Positions 18,693 through 27,053 of a stretch of 37,046 nt of DNA are shown in pieces; position 1 is the first letter of the stretch, and every line of letters starts with the position of its first letter. Both the position numbers and the translations under genes were made by a program. Source of the stretch: Oscillospiraceae bacterium. GTDB taxonomy: Bacteria > Bacillota > Clostridia > Oscillospirales > Acutalibacteraceae. The DNA is taken from the NCBI GenBank assembly GCA_031280825.1, contig JAITGE010000022.1, positions 1 through 37,046 of the forward strand, read 5' to 3'. The notes under the pieces were generated by a model. The model saw only the letters and a program-made list of their open reading frames with translations, searched no databases and had not been told where the DNA came from.

Positions 18693-19628
18693 TTATGCCT
18701 TGCCCGCGCACCCCAGTACGTTTTCAATCTTATGCTCGACCATTGCCTGGATGGCGTTGCGGGCGGGGCTGAGGTATTGCCGCGGATCAAAATGCCCCGG
18801 ATTTTCCGTCAGGTGTCTGCGGAGCGCGGCGGTCATCGCCAAGCGTAAATCAGAATCAATGTTGATCTTGCATACCGCCATTTTTGCCGCCTCACGCAGC
18901 ATGTCCTCCGGGATGCCGATCGCGTCGTCCATCGCGCCGCCGTACTGTTTGATTTGCGCAACAAATTCCTGTGGCACGGAACTGGCGCCGTGCAATACAA
19001 TCGGGAAGCCGGGCAAGCGCTGCGCGACCTCCCGCAAAATATCAAAGCGCAGCTGCGGCTTTGTGCCGGGCTTGAATTTGAACGCGCCGTGGCTTGTTCC
19101 AATGGCGATAGCCAAGGAATCCACGCCTGTGCGGGCGACGAAATCCTGCACCTGCTCCGGCTTGGTGTAGGAAGCATCCTCGGCGGAAACGTTCACGTCG
19201 TCCTCTACGCCCGCCAGCTGCCCCAGCTCGCCCTCCACGACCACGCCGTGGGCATGGGCATACTCGACGACTTTTTTTGTTTCAGCAACGTTTTCTTCAT
19301 AGGGCAGGTGTGAACCGTCGATCATTACGGAGCTGAAGCCGCCGTCAATGCAGCTTTTGCAGGTCGCAAAATCCGGTCCGTGATCCAAGTGCAGCGCGAT
19401 TGGCAAGCCGGTAACCTCCAGCGCGGCTTCCACAAGCTTGACAAGATAGGTGTGGTTCGCATAGGCGCGCGCACCCTTGGAAACCTGCAGTATCAGCGGT
19501 GCGTTCAGCGCCTGCCCCGCCTGCACAATCCCTTGAATGATCTCCATGTCGTTGACGTTGAACGCCCCGATCGCGTATCCGCCGGCATAGGCGTCCGCAA
19601 ACATTTTTGTGGTCGTAACCAGTGGCAT
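18693..19628 (-). CDS. fba: class II fructose-bisphosphate aldolase
   Basis: Starting at ATG 19628 behind GGAGGAG, the protein has 311 residues, the usual size for the class. It begins MPLVTTTKMFADAYAGGYAIG, has the zinc-binding HLDHG segment, the DGSHLPYEENV motif with its catalytic-side residues, VEGELGQLAG, and HGASSVP with another zinc ligand. It splits fructose 1,6-bisphosphate into glyceraldehyde 3-phosphate and dihydroxyacetone phosphate in glycolysis; close relatives use tagatose 1,6-bisphosphate, which the sequence does not exclude. A good promoter (19681-19708) drives it alone. Its downstream terminator overlaps the valS leader, so readthrough from fba may be a source of valS-ilvB transcription. 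Confidence 0.94.
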   Translation of the reverse strand: MPLVTTTKMFADAYAGGYAIGAFNVNDMEIIQGIVQAGQALNAPLILQVSKGARAYANHTYLVKLVEAALEVTGLPIALHLDHGPDFATCKSCIDGGFSSVMIDGSHLPYEENVAETKKVVEYAHAHGVVVEGELGQLAGVEDDVNVSAEDASYTKPEQVQDFVARTGVDSLAIAIGTSHGAFKFKPGTKPQLRFDILREVAQRLPGFPIVLHGASSVPQEFVAQIKQYGGAMDDAIGIPEDMLREAAKMAVCKINIDSDLRLAMTAALRRHLTENPGHFDPRQYLSPARNAIQAMVEHKIENVLGCAGKA

Positions 19629-19680
19629 AGTATGTGCTCCTCCATCGTTTGGCTTCATGAATTTTAATATACTAACGCCA

Positions 19681-19708
19681 ATTATACCACAGAATTCAGA
19701 AAAAGCAA
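19681..19708 (-). promoter_or_regulatory. sigma-A promoter of fba
   Basis: On the reverse strand TTGCTT (19708-19703) and TATAAT (19686-19681) are separated by 16 bases, with a TG one base before the -10 (extended -10). The start codon lies about 50 bases downstream at 19628. The promoter is well placed between the end of the fused glycyl radical enzyme gene and fba, so the two are transcribed separately. Confidence 0.8.
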
Positions 19709-19748
19709 GTCTTGTTTGCTGCTTTGCACGGCGGTTCGTAAAATTTTT

Positions 19749-19780
19749 CGTACGTGGCGGCTTCAGGTGTAACACGTACG
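19749..19780 (-). terminator. inverted repeat at the stop codon of the fused GRE gene
   Basis: CGTACGTG (19749-19756) and its complement CACGTACG (19773-19780) form an eight-pair stem with a 16-base loop, overlapping the last codons and TGA of the fused gene. On the reverse strand it is followed by AAAAATTTT, so the T-tract is short and displaced. It may be a weak terminator or an mRNA-end stabiliser. Confidence 0.45.
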
Positions 19781-22700
19781 GTTGATAATCACCTTCTTCA
19801 GGTCGTCGGAAAGCTCATGGAAGTACGAGCAGTAACCTGCCACGCGCACCATAAGATATCTATGCTTTTCAGGGTGATCGTAAGCTTCCTGCAGCAATTC
19901 GCGGCTCACAACATTGGGTTGGAACTGCATGCCTCCGGTGGTAAGAAAGGTGCGGAAGATTTCGCTGAGGTTGCGTACGCCCTTTTCCCCGGGGAACAAC
20001 GCCGCGTCAATGGTAAAGGTGACGGTGGTGCCGTTGACGGCGTAGCTGGCGAAATCCACCTTGGCAATGTCATTGAGCGCGCTGAGCAAATCGTCCTGCG
20101 CGGCGCCGTAGTGCGGTGTGACGCTGTTAGCGAGCGGCACGCCTTTTTTACGCCCCGAAGGCAGTGCGCCCATGTATTTCCCATAGCGGTCGGAGGTGTT
20201 GAGCGCGTAATAACCTGCGGTGTATTTTCCTTTACGCAGGGCATAGGGGCACTGTTCCAGGGCAATATTATACATTTCCATGGTTTTGGTCACCCAGCGC
20301 GCAGTTTCTTCCGTGCGGTTGTCGCCAAACTTTGGCAGGGCAAGAATATCGACCAAAACGCGCTGCCCGACAGCGCTTTCAAAATTTTCGTCTACAGCCC
20401 GGCATAATGCTTCCATGCTGTACTTTTTTTGCACAAACACCAACTGCTCAATGGCATAGAACGAATCCCCCGTGTCTGTGATCCCAACGGCCTGAATGCC
20501 TGCGGTGTTGAACGTTGCGCCACCTTCATAAGCGTCCATGCCGTTTTCAACGCAACTGGTGTAAAGGCTTGACGCGAGGGGCGTTACGAAATAACGGCGC
20601 AGCACGGCTTCAATCTTTTGTTGGTCGGCTAATACAGAGCGCGCCAAAAAATTCAACCGCTCTTGGTAGCGCCGCAGCAATTCTTCCATGCTGCGCGGCG
20701 GATCATAAACATGCTTGCCGCGTTTGATTTCCAGCTGTTCCATTGTATCCGCACGCCAACCGCGCAGTTTTTTTGCCCAGGCGGCGGTTTTTCCGTTGGA
20801 AGCGTAGTCGGCTATGCGGAAGACATATTTTTCGAGCTGCCGACCGAAGCTGTAGTTCCAAAGGTCGTCGCTGTGCCCCTTCATGGCTTGCAGCAATGGC
20901 AGCGTAACGTTCATGTTGGCGCTGTCCGTGTTGCCAAAGTGCTCTTTGCAGCAGTTGGGTTCCACGCAGCCGGTGATGCCGTAATCGCGTGCCTGCTCGA
21001 CCGTAACGTCATAGTGTCCGGTCAGGCTTTTTACATATTCCTCGTCCGAAAACAGCTCCGGCATGGGGCACCCGCCTACGTAAAGCCGCGCTAACCGATC
21101 CAGATATTTTTGCGGGCTGTTTTTGGAGATACGGGCGCACATATTTGCGCTCAGGGGGGTCAGCTCGCAAATATCGCACAGCATATAGGTGACGTCGTTG
21201 GTGCCGTCGCTGCCGTCAGGTTTCACGCCGCCAAAGGTCAGTGCCTGATCGGTGGAAACGGTTTCGAACAATTTGCTGATGTTGAAAATGCCGTCGCCGT
21301 CGTTGACCTCCACGCATTCGTCCATCTTCAGCACCCAAAGTGCGAGCAGCTCTTTTGCCTGGTCATAGGTAATGCGTCCGGCTTTCAGGTCAGCTTCATA
21401 GTAGGGCTGTAAAATTTGGTCGAGTCGCCCGTAGCTTACGGCATTTTCGTAGCCTTCGGCGCATAAGGCAATTAGGAGGAACATCATGCTTTGCAGAGCT
21501 TCGTGGAAGGTGCGCGCCGGGTATTTTGGCACACGCTCGCACACGGCTTGCATTTGCTTTAGCTCCGCGCGGCGCCGGGGTCTTTGCTCATATTTTGCGA
21601 GATTTTCCAATTGCTCGGCGTAGCGCTGACCAAAGCGTTCAAGGGCTTGCAGCGAAACCAGTACGCCGGTGTAAAAATCGCGGTTTTTGCCGGGGCTTGC
21701 GTCACGCGTGGCGCGCACCTCGCGCTTAAGCCCCATGGTGCCGTTTGTAAGGAAACGGTCGAAATTGACGATGTAGTGCGCAATGGCGGCAAAATTGTTG
21801 TTAAAGCCGACTTTTTGTTCCGCGACGGAGCTGAATGATTGCGAGAGCTGCCCAAAGCCATTTTCCTGCACAAAGCGTCCAATGACGCAGCGCGGTAACC
21901 AATAGGGCAGAATATCTTTGTAAAACCGCAGGCGTTCCTCACGGCTGTTCACAAATTCTACAGGCGTCATCTTTTCGCCCTTGTAAAGAAAGGATGAATA
22001 CAGGACGCCGAACTGTTCTTCCCAAACCTGCCCTGCCACACGCTTGGCTGTGAAGTTTCCAACAATTAGCTCGCCGGGGTAAATCTTTACCGTGCGGCGG
22101 TCAAGCACATAATAGAGCCGTTCCGCGCGGTGGATATACACCGGCTTGCGGAACCCCTTGTATTTCTTGTAATAAGCAGTTTTCAAGTGAGCCGTTTCGA
22201 AACAAACCTCACGCGGAGCGCTTTTGATTTCCTGCCATATCGCACGTACGCGCGGCGTGAACACGGTCGGTTGCACATCAGGCTGCAAATAGTCAGATTC
22301 CACGGCGATTCCGGCGTTGCGGAATTCCTCGGCGGCGCGCTTAAGCGCGGGCAGCGCTTGGTTGGGCGAGATACCCAGCTGCGGGATTTCCAACGCCAGA
22401 CGCTCGGCTTTGCTTTCGTGCATGGTGTGGTATTGCAGCAATTCAATGCTTTGCACGCCTTTGCTCAGCAAAAAGGCGGCAGCGGCTTTGATTTGTGCCG
22501 GCGCGTCATTTTTTCCGGGCACCACCAACATGCGCACACGAATATTCGCTTTGTGCTTTTGCAGCTCAATAAAATTCGAAACGATCAGTTCGTCTTCCTG
22601 CTTGGTCAGGGCTTTGTGTCCGGCGCAATCGCCGATCAGCTTGAAATCCACAAGAAACAAGTCAACAAGCGGCGCTAGGGCGGCAATATGCTCACGGGGA

Positions 22701-23080
22701 GCGTGCAGGGCCGTTTCTATCGAAATCGGAACGCCCTCGGACTTTAATGCTTTAAACAATTCCAAAAGCAACGCCGGTTTTTGCAGCAACGGTTCACCGC
22801 CTGAAAAAGTGACCCCGCCGCCGGAAGCTTGGTAGTAGGCGCGATCCTTGAGCAATTCCGCACAAAGCGCGTCAACACTCAAAGATATGTCGTCGGTTCC
22901 CGCAGTTCGGGTTAAGGCTTCGGGATTTTGACACCATAAGCACCGCAGCCCGCAGCCTTTGAAAAACACCGTCGTGCGCAGACCCGGACCATCGTGCACG
23001 CAGGTGCGCTGTATTTTTGAAATGCATAGCTGCTCCGTCGCTTGGTTGATTTCGGTTGTGCTGGTAAAGGCTGTGGACAT
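19763..23080 (-). CDS. fused glycyl radical enzyme activase + glycyl radical enzyme (single polypeptide)
   Basis: One 1105-residue frame starts at ATG 23080 behind AAGGAAGG. Residues 1-265 are a radical SAM activase: HDGPGLRTTVFFKGC with C43-x3-C47-x2-C50, then FSGGEPLLQ (SAM-binding GGE, 94-96) and DFKL. It lacks the double-ferredoxin insert. A short linker (about 266-275) leads into a complete glycyl radical enzyme of about 830 residues, beginning with the usual TPRVRAIWQEI, with thiyl Cys705 and Glu707 in YGITGCVEPNCC and the radical Gly1082 in VRVAGYCSYF. The GCVE motif is that of the lyase/dehydratase group (choline, diol, isethionate and related), not pyruvate formate-lyase. No stop, start or ribosome site appears at the joint, so this is a true fusion. 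The substrate is unknown. It is divergent from spoIIIAA. Confidence 0.93.
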   Translation of the reverse strand: MSTAFTSTTEINQATEQLCISKIQRTCVHDGPGLRTTVFFKGCGLRCLWCQNPEALTRTAGTDDISLSVDALCAELLKDRAYYQASGGGVTFSGGEPLLQKPALLLELFKALKSEGVPISIETALHAPREHIAALAPLVDLFLVDFKLIGDCAGHKALTKQEDELIVSNFIELQKHKANIRVRMLVVPGKNDAPAQIKAAAAFLLSKGVQSIELLQYHTMHESKAERLALEIPQLGISPNQALPALKRAAEEFRNAGIAVESDYLQPDVQPTVFTPRVRAIWQEIKSAPREVCFETAHLKTAYYKKYKGFRKPVYIHRAERLYYVLDRRTVKIYPGELIVGNFTAKRVAGQVWEEQFGVLYSSFLYKGEKMTPVEFVNSREERLRFYKDILPYWLPRCVIGRFVQENGFGQLSQSFSSVAEQKVGFNNNFAAIAHYIVNFDRFLTNGTMGLKREVRATRDASPGKNRDFYTGVLVSLQALERFGQRYAEQLENLAKYEQRPRRRAELKQMQAVCERVPKYPARTFHEALQSMMFLLIALCAEGYENAVSYGRLDQILQPYYEADLKAGRITYDQAKELLALWVLKMDECVEVNDGDGIFNISKLFETVSTDQALTFGGVKPDGSDGTNDVTYMLCDICELTPLSANMCARISKNSPQKYLDRLARLYVGGCPMPELFSDEEYVKSLTGHYDVTVEQARDYGITGCVEPNCCKEHFGNTDSANMNVTLPLLQAMKGHSDDLWNYSFGRQLEKYVFRIADYASNGKTAAWAKKLRGWRADTMEQLEIKRGKHVYDPPRSMEELLRRYQERLNFLARSVLADQQKIEAVLRRYFVTPLASSLYTSCVENGMDAYEGGATFNTAGIQAVGITDTGDSFYAIEQLVFVQKKYSMEALCRAVDENFESAVGQRVLVDILALPKFGDNRTEETARWVTKTMEMYNIALEQCPYALRKGKYTAGYYALNTSDRYGKYMGALPSGRKKGVPLANSVTPHYGAAQDDLLSALNDIAKVDFASYAVNGTTVTFTIDAALFPGEKGVRNLSEIFRTFLTTGGMQFQPNVVSRELLQEAYDHPEKHRYLMVRVAGYCSYFHELSDDLKKVIINRTCYT

Positions 23081-23103
23081 AAGAAACCTTCCTTAAAAAA
23101 AGC

Positions 23104-23132
23104 GTTACAATTCAAAAAATTGGTCGCTGCAA
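23104..23132 (-). promoter_or_regulatory. weak candidate promoter for the fused GRE gene
   Basis: On the reverse strand TTGCAG (23132-23127) and TGTAAC (23109-23104) are separated by 17 bases, 24 bases before the start codon. Both hexamers match the sigma-A consensus only partly, so strong expression would need an activator. Nothing better is visible in the 200-base divergent region. Confidence 0.3.
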
Positions 23133-23209
23133 ACGCCGGAATTCCTATGCCAAATAATGTCTTGCTTTTGCCTGCTGTGCGACAATCGTTTAAATGCGTT
23201 GCTGCGCAG

Positions 23210-23239
23210 GCATATTCGGGACAAGGTCGGCATAGATAT
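23210..23239 (+). promoter_or_regulatory. sigma-E promoter of the spoIIIA operon
   Basis: GCATATT at 23210-23216 matches the sigma-E -35 element (KMATATT) exactly, and CATAGATA from 23231 matches most of the -10 element (CATACAHT), with the expected 14-base spacer. It lies about 42 bases before the spoIIIAA start. Known biology agrees: spoIIIA is transcribed by sigma-E in the mother cell of Bacillus and clostridia. Confidence 0.75.
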
Positions 23240-23280
23240 GCGGCACAGAAGAAAATCGGCGCGGAAGGGGAAAACAACGG

Positions 23281-24270
23281 ATGAAGCTGACCTTGGGCAC
23301 AAAGCCCTTTGACGACGTGATTGCGCATTTGCCGCCGGGGTTGCGGGCGGCGCTGGGCGCGCTGCCGGAGGATGTGCGCTGCGCTGTGCGGGAAATCCGT
23401 TTGCGGGCAGGCGCGCCCTTGAGTCTGACAATGGCGGATAGCGTGTTGTATATGACCGAAGGCGGGCGCGCCACGCCCTTGCTGCCCGAAAACGGCGTAT
23501 GTCTGGGTGCGGCGGAGCTGGCGGAAGTGTTGCGCAGCCTTTGTGATTATTCGGTGCACAGCTTTTCGGAGGATATCGCGCGGGGCTTTTTGACTTTGCC
23601 GGGCGGGCACCGCGCAGGGGTGTGCGGTACGGCTGTCATAAACGCGGGCGGGGTTGCTTCCGTGCGGAATATTTCATCAATCAACCTGCGCATCGCCCGT
23701 GAAGCGCCGGGAGCGGCGGTTGCGCTTTGCGCAAAGGTATACAAGGATGGCGCAATGCCGGGGTTGTTGCTGGCGGGTGCGCCGGGTAGCGGTAAAACTA
23801 CGCTGCTGCGGGATTTGGCGCTGCGGCTTTCAAACGGATTATGCGGGCAATACCGCCGGGTTGCGATTGTGGACGAGCGCGGCGAGCTGGCGGGTGTTCG
23901 CGAGGGCGTGCCGCGTTGCTGTGTAGGCGTGAACACAGATGTTTTGACGGGCTACCCCAAGGGCGAGGGAATTCTGCTGGCGTTGCGCTCGCTTGCGCCG
24001 GAGATCATTATTTGCGATGAATTGGGCGGCGCGGCGGACGCGGCAGCGCTGGAAGCCGCGTTGCACAGCGGGGTTTGCTTTGCGGCTTCAATTCACGCGG
24101 GCAGCGTGGAGGAAGCCCTGGCTCGTCCTGTTGCCCGGCACCTGGCGGAGCAGGGCGCGTTTGATTGGCTGGCGATGCTGGAGGGTTCGGGAAAGCCCTG
24201 CGCCATTGCGGAATTTGTGCGGCTTGCCGTGCCAAAAAACATAAAAAAACCGGCGGGAGGTGACGCGTGA
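23281..24270 (+). CDS. spoIIIAA: stage III sporulation protein AA, ATPase of the SpoIIIA-SpoIIQ channel
   Basis: This 329-residue protein is a secretion-type ATPase in the mother-cell cytoplasm, thought to power the SpoIIIA-SpoIIQ channel that feeds the forespore after engulfment. It shows the family's N-terminal region with VREIRLRAGAPLSL and GYPKGEGI further on, the Walker A GAPGSGKTTLL near residue 165, the VDERGELAG segment, and Walker B-like EIIICDELGG. The ATG at 23281 follows GGAAGGGG. The stop shares a base with the next start (TGATG), indicating translational coupling with spoIIIAB. It is the first gene of eight in conserved order, behind the sigma-E promoter at 23210-23239. Confidence 0.96.
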   Translation: MKLTLGTKPFDDVIAHLPPGLRAALGALPEDVRCAVREIRLRAGAPLSLTMADSVLYMTEGGRATPLLPENGVCLGAAELAEVLRSLCDYSVHSFSEDIARGFLTLPGGHRAGVCGTAVINAGGVASVRNISSINLRIAREAPGAAVALCAKVYKDGAMPGLLLAGAPGSGKTTLLRDLALRLSNGLCGQYRRVAIVDERGELAGVREGVPRCCVGVNTDVLTGYPKGEGILLALRSLAPEIIICDELGGAADAAALEAALHSGVCFAASIHAGSVEEALARPVARHLAEQGAFDWLAMLEGSGKPCAIAEFVRLAVPKNIKKPAGGDA

Positions 24271-24764
24271 TGCGTTGGATCGCGCTGGGGCTTATCTTTT
24301 CGGCTTGCGGGCTTGCGGGTGCGCTGTTGAGCCGTGCGCTGCAGGTGCGCGTGCGGGAGTTGGAAGCGCTGCTACGCCTCCTCAGCACTCTGCGCACGCA
24401 AATGCAGTTTAGCCGAGCGCCGCTTGAGCCGATGCTTTCACAAGCCTGTGGGCAGGGGCAGACACCGGCGTTTTTGCCCGTGTGCATAGCCGCGATGCGG
24501 GCGGGAGCCGCTTTCCCTGCCGCGTGGCGCGAAAGCGCGGCGCACGGCTTTGGGCTGCGACCGGAGGATCGGCAGCTGCTGCTCTCGCTGGGCGAGCTGC
24601 TGGGCGCGACAGATGCCGAGGGGCAGCGCGAAGGGCTGCTGCTCCACGAGGAGCTATGCCGTGATTTATTGGAGGATGCGCGCAAACGCAAGGAAAGCCG
24701 CGGGCGTTCATTTTTCACGCTGGGTATCCTTTCGGGCTTGACGGTGGTCATTTTGTTCATGTGA
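24270..24764 (+). CDS. spoIIIAB: stage III sporulation protein AB
   Basis: The ATG at 24270 overlaps the spoIIIAA stop and sits nine bases after GGAGG; a GTG at 24267 is also possible. The 164-residue protein has an N-terminal helix in the membrane (ALGLIFSACGLAGALLSRAL), a helical middle with the family pattern REDLEALLRLLSTL-like (here LEALLRLLSTLRTQMQFSR), and a C-terminal hydrophobic helix (SFFTLGILSGLTVVILFM). SpoIIIAB resembles the GspF platform of type II secretion systems, matching the GspE-like AA ATPase. Order and overlap place it firmly in the spoIIIA operon. Confidence 0.93.
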   Translation: MRWIALGLIFSACGLAGALLSRALQVRVRELEALLRLLSTLRTQMQFSRAPLEPMLSQACGQGQTPAFLPVCIAAMRAGAAFPAAWRESAAHGFGLRPEDRQLLLSLGELLGATDAEGQREGLLLHEELCRDLLEDARKRKESRGRSFFTLGILSGLTVVILFM

Positions 24765-24780
24765 GGGAAGGAAGAAATCA

Positions 24781-24975
24781 ATGGAACTGGATATTATCCT
24801 GAAAATTGCCGCCGTGGGCTTAATCGTCGCGGTGTTGCACCAGATTTTATGCAAAATCGGGCGTGAGGAATATGGAATGCTCATGGTTTTGGCGGGCATT
24901 GTGGTGATCGCGATGATGCTGCTGCCGCAGCTGACGGGCTTGCTGCAAACCGTGCAGGCGATTTTCCCGGGTTAA
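24781..24975 (+). CDS. spoIIIAC: stage III sporulation protein AC
   Basis: This 64-residue membrane protein has two hydrophobic helices (IILKIAAVGLIVAVLHQIL and the segment from YGMLMVLAGIVVIAMMLLP) joined by the conserved KIGREEYG loop. Size, two-helix layout and the loop are diagnostic of SpoIIIAC, a small integral membrane component of the mother-cell side of the channel. It follows spoIIIAB by 16 bases with GGAAGG as ribosome site and precedes spoIIIAD by 21 bases. Confidence 0.93.
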   Translation: MELDIILKIAAVGLIVAVLHQILCKIGREEYGMLMVLAGIVVIAMMLLPQLTGLLQTVQAIFPG

Positions 24976-24996
24976 CATAAGCGGAAGGAAAAAAGC

Positions 24997-25383
24997 ATGA
25001 TTTGGAAATTGGTTGCGGCGGCGGTTACTGCCGCTATGGCGGCGCTGGTTGTTCGCCAAATCAAGCCGGAGTTTGCTGTTTTTGTGCAGCTGGGCGGGGT
25101 CGTTGCGGTGGGGCTATTGCTGCTCTCCGTTTTGCAGGAACTGTTGGCGGCGGTGGAGGGGATGCTGCGCTTTGCCGAAGGAACGGGCGGCTCGTTTACA
25201 ATGCTGGCAAAGGCGCTGGGCGTTACCATCACCACGCAGATTGCGGCGGACGTTTGCCGTGACAGCGGGTCGGCTTCGCTTGCAAACCTCGTGGAGCTTG
25301 GTGGAAGACTGCTGGTGCTGGCGCTGGCGCTTCCGCTGCTGAAAAGTGTGACGGAGCTTGCGATTGGGCTGATCCGGGGGTGA
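24997..25383 (+). CDS. spoIIIAD: stage III sporulation protein AD
   Basis: A 128-residue membrane protein with about four hydrophobic segments. The N-terminus (VAAAVTAAMAALVVRQIKPEF) and the C-terminal region with KSVTELAIGLI, together with the position after spoIIIAC, identify SpoIIIAD, which shares a fold with the paired AC protein. The ATG at 24997 follows GGAAGG. The stop is four bases before the spoIIIAE start codon GTG, so translation is coupled. Confidence 0.92.
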   Translation: MIWKLVAAAVTAAMAALVVRQIKPEFAVFVQLGGVVAVGLLLLSVLQELLAAVEGMLRFAEGTGGSFTMLAKALGVTITTQIAADVCRDSGSASLANLVELGGRLLVLALALPLLKSVTELAIGLIRG

Positions 25384-25387
25384 TGAA

Positions 25388-26533
25388 GTGAAACGAGGAT
25401 GGCTTTGGACGTGCTTGCTTGTGGGGGCGATGTGCCTGCTGTTTGCTTACCCGGTTCATGCCGAGGAAGCGCCTGCGCAGCAAGCGCCGGCGGCTTATGC
25501 AGAACAGCTCGCTTCCAGCGGAGCGGAGCGGCTTGCGGAGGCTTTGCCTGAGGACGCAAGGGCGTCCCTGGAGCGGCTGGGGATTGACGGCATAGATTTT
25601 TATGCGGTTCTGGCGGCATCGCCGCGCGATATTTTGCAGCTGCTGTTTGATTTTCTGGGCGGCGGAATTTCGAAGGTTTTGCGCAGCGGCGCGTTGGCGA
25701 TGGCGGCGGTGGTGACAGTGGCGGTGGGGCTTGCGCTGCTCCAGGAGGATGAAAAAACGCGCCACGTCATTGAGCTTGCCGGCGGAATGCTGGCATTGCT
25801 GCTGCTGCTCCCGGGGCTTGCGGAGCTGCTGCGCGGCGCGGTGGCGGTGGTGAAGGTCGGCGGTGATTTTTCGTTGCTGCTCATCCCGGTTTTGGCGGGC
25901 GTAATCACCGCCGCCGGCAACCCGATGCTGGCGGTGAGCTACCATTCCCTCGCTTTTGCGGCGGCGCAGGGCTTGGCGCAGCTGGCCGACGGCGTGGTGG
26001 TGCCCTGCACCGGGGTTGTTCTGGGGCTGAGCTTAGTGGATACCGCCGCGAAGGACGCGCGCCTTTCCGCGCTGGCGGAGCTGATCAAAAAGGCGACCAT
26101 CGGCGCGTTTGCGCTGCTGGCGGGCTTGTTTTCAGCGTTGCTGGGCATCAAAAGTCTGATTGCCAACACGGCGGACGCTATGGTTTTGCGCGGTGCGAAG
26201 GTTGTCGCCGGAAGCATTCCGCTGGTCGGCGGGGCGCTCAGTGAGGCTGCAGGGGCGATTCTCAGCAGTGTTTCGCTGGTCAAGGGCGCGGTTGGGAGCT
26301 TTGCTTTGTTGGCGGCGTTGGTGCTTTACGCACCGATTTTGGCCGAGCTGTTGCTCTGGTCTATCCTGTTAAAGGTGCTGGCGGCGGCGGGGGAGCTGTT
26401 TGGGCAGCGGAGCGCTGCGCAGGTGTTCAAGAGCGCCGCCTATGCTGTGGCGATCCTGACGGCGTGCGTTGTGTTTAACGCGGCGTTGCTGATCGTGTGC
26501 ACAGGTCTTGTTATATCCGTCAAGAATCAATAG
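25388..26533 (+). CDS. spoIIIAE: stage III sporulation protein AE, polytopic membrane channel component
   Basis: The start is GTG 25388, just after the spoIIIAD stop with GGGGGTGA as ribosome site; a nearby ATG is out of frame. The 381-residue protein begins with a signal peptide (KRGWLWTCLLVGAMCLLFAY, cleavage likely after HAEE or just before), then a hydrophilic stretch and about six to eight membrane segments. The central region with AVSYHSLAFAAAQGLAQL and the later LAGLFSALLGIKSLIANTAD are characteristic of SpoIIIAE. It is thought to help form the mother-cell membrane pore of the SpoIIIA-SpoIIQ complex. Length is typical. Confidence 0.94.
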   Translation: MKRGWLWTCLLVGAMCLLFAYPVHAEEAPAQQAPAAYAEQLASSGAERLAEALPEDARASLERLGIDGIDFYAVLAASPRDILQLLFDFLGGGISKVLRSGALAMAAVVTVAVGLALLQEDEKTRHVIELAGGMLALLLLLPGLAELLRGAVAVVKVGGDFSLLLIPVLAGVITAAGNPMLAVSYHSLAFAAAQGLAQLADGVVVPCTGVVLGLSLVDTAAKDARLSALAELIKKATIGAFALLAGLFSALLGIKSLIANTADAMVLRGAKVVAGSIPLVGGALSEAAGAILSSVSLVKGAVGSFALLAALVLYAPILAELLLWSILLKVLAAAGELFGQRSAAQVFKSAAYAVAILTACVVFNAALLIVCTGLVISVKNQ

Positions 26534-26549
26534 GAAGGGGAGATGCTGC

Positions 26550-27053
26550 TTGGAGGCCTTGCGTTCGTGGGCGGCGAGCCTGGCGGTTTCGGCTCTGGCG
26601 GGCGGAATTCTCTGGCTGCTCAGCCCGAAAGGCTCGGTGCAGAAGGCTTTGCGGGCAATTATTGGCGTGTTTTTGCTTTGCGCCTTCCTGGCGCCGCTTT
26701 TTTCACAGGAAAAATTTGCGCTGGATTGGATTGCCCCGGCGGCAGGCGCTGCGTCGGCGAACCCGGTGCTGGAGCAAACCCTGCTGGAACAGCAACGGCA
26801 AGCCGTGGAGCAGGCGCTGCGGCGGCAGGTGAGCGATACGCTGGCGGCGAAGGGCGTGCTCGGCGCGGAAATTTCGGTGCGGACGGATATTTTGGAGGAT
26901 GGCAGCATACAGATAGCAGCGTTACGGGTCATGCTTCCGCGAGGCGGGCAAACGCAGGCGGAGCCGGATACGCTCCGCGCCGCGATTTGTGCAAGCATCG
27001 GGGCGGAATTTCCAATTGAAGTCGTTCAGGCAAAGGAGGAATCAACCGCGTGA
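26550..27053 (+). CDS. spoIIIAF: stage III sporulation protein AF
   Basis: The likely start is TTG 26550, seven bases after GGAAGGGGAG, giving 167 residues; an in-frame start upstream at 26508 would run into spoIIIAE and lacks a ribosome site. Two hydrophobic helices occur at the N-terminus (SWAASLAVSALAGGILWLL and ALRAIIGVFLLCAFLAPLF), joined by the conserved PKGSVQKALR loop, followed by a soluble domain facing the intermembrane space. SpoIIIAF is related to ring-forming components such as SpoIIIAG. Its stop overlaps the GTG start of spoIIIAG by four bases (GTGA), indicating coupling. Confidence 0.92.
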   Translation: MEALRSWAASLAVSALAGGILWLLSPKGSVQKALRAIIGVFLLCAFLAPLFSQEKFALDWIAPAAGAASANPVLEQTLLEQQRQAVEQALRRQVSDTLAAKGVLGAEISVRTDILEDGSIQIAALRVMLPRGGQTQAEPDTLRAAICASIGAEFPIEVVQAKEESTA

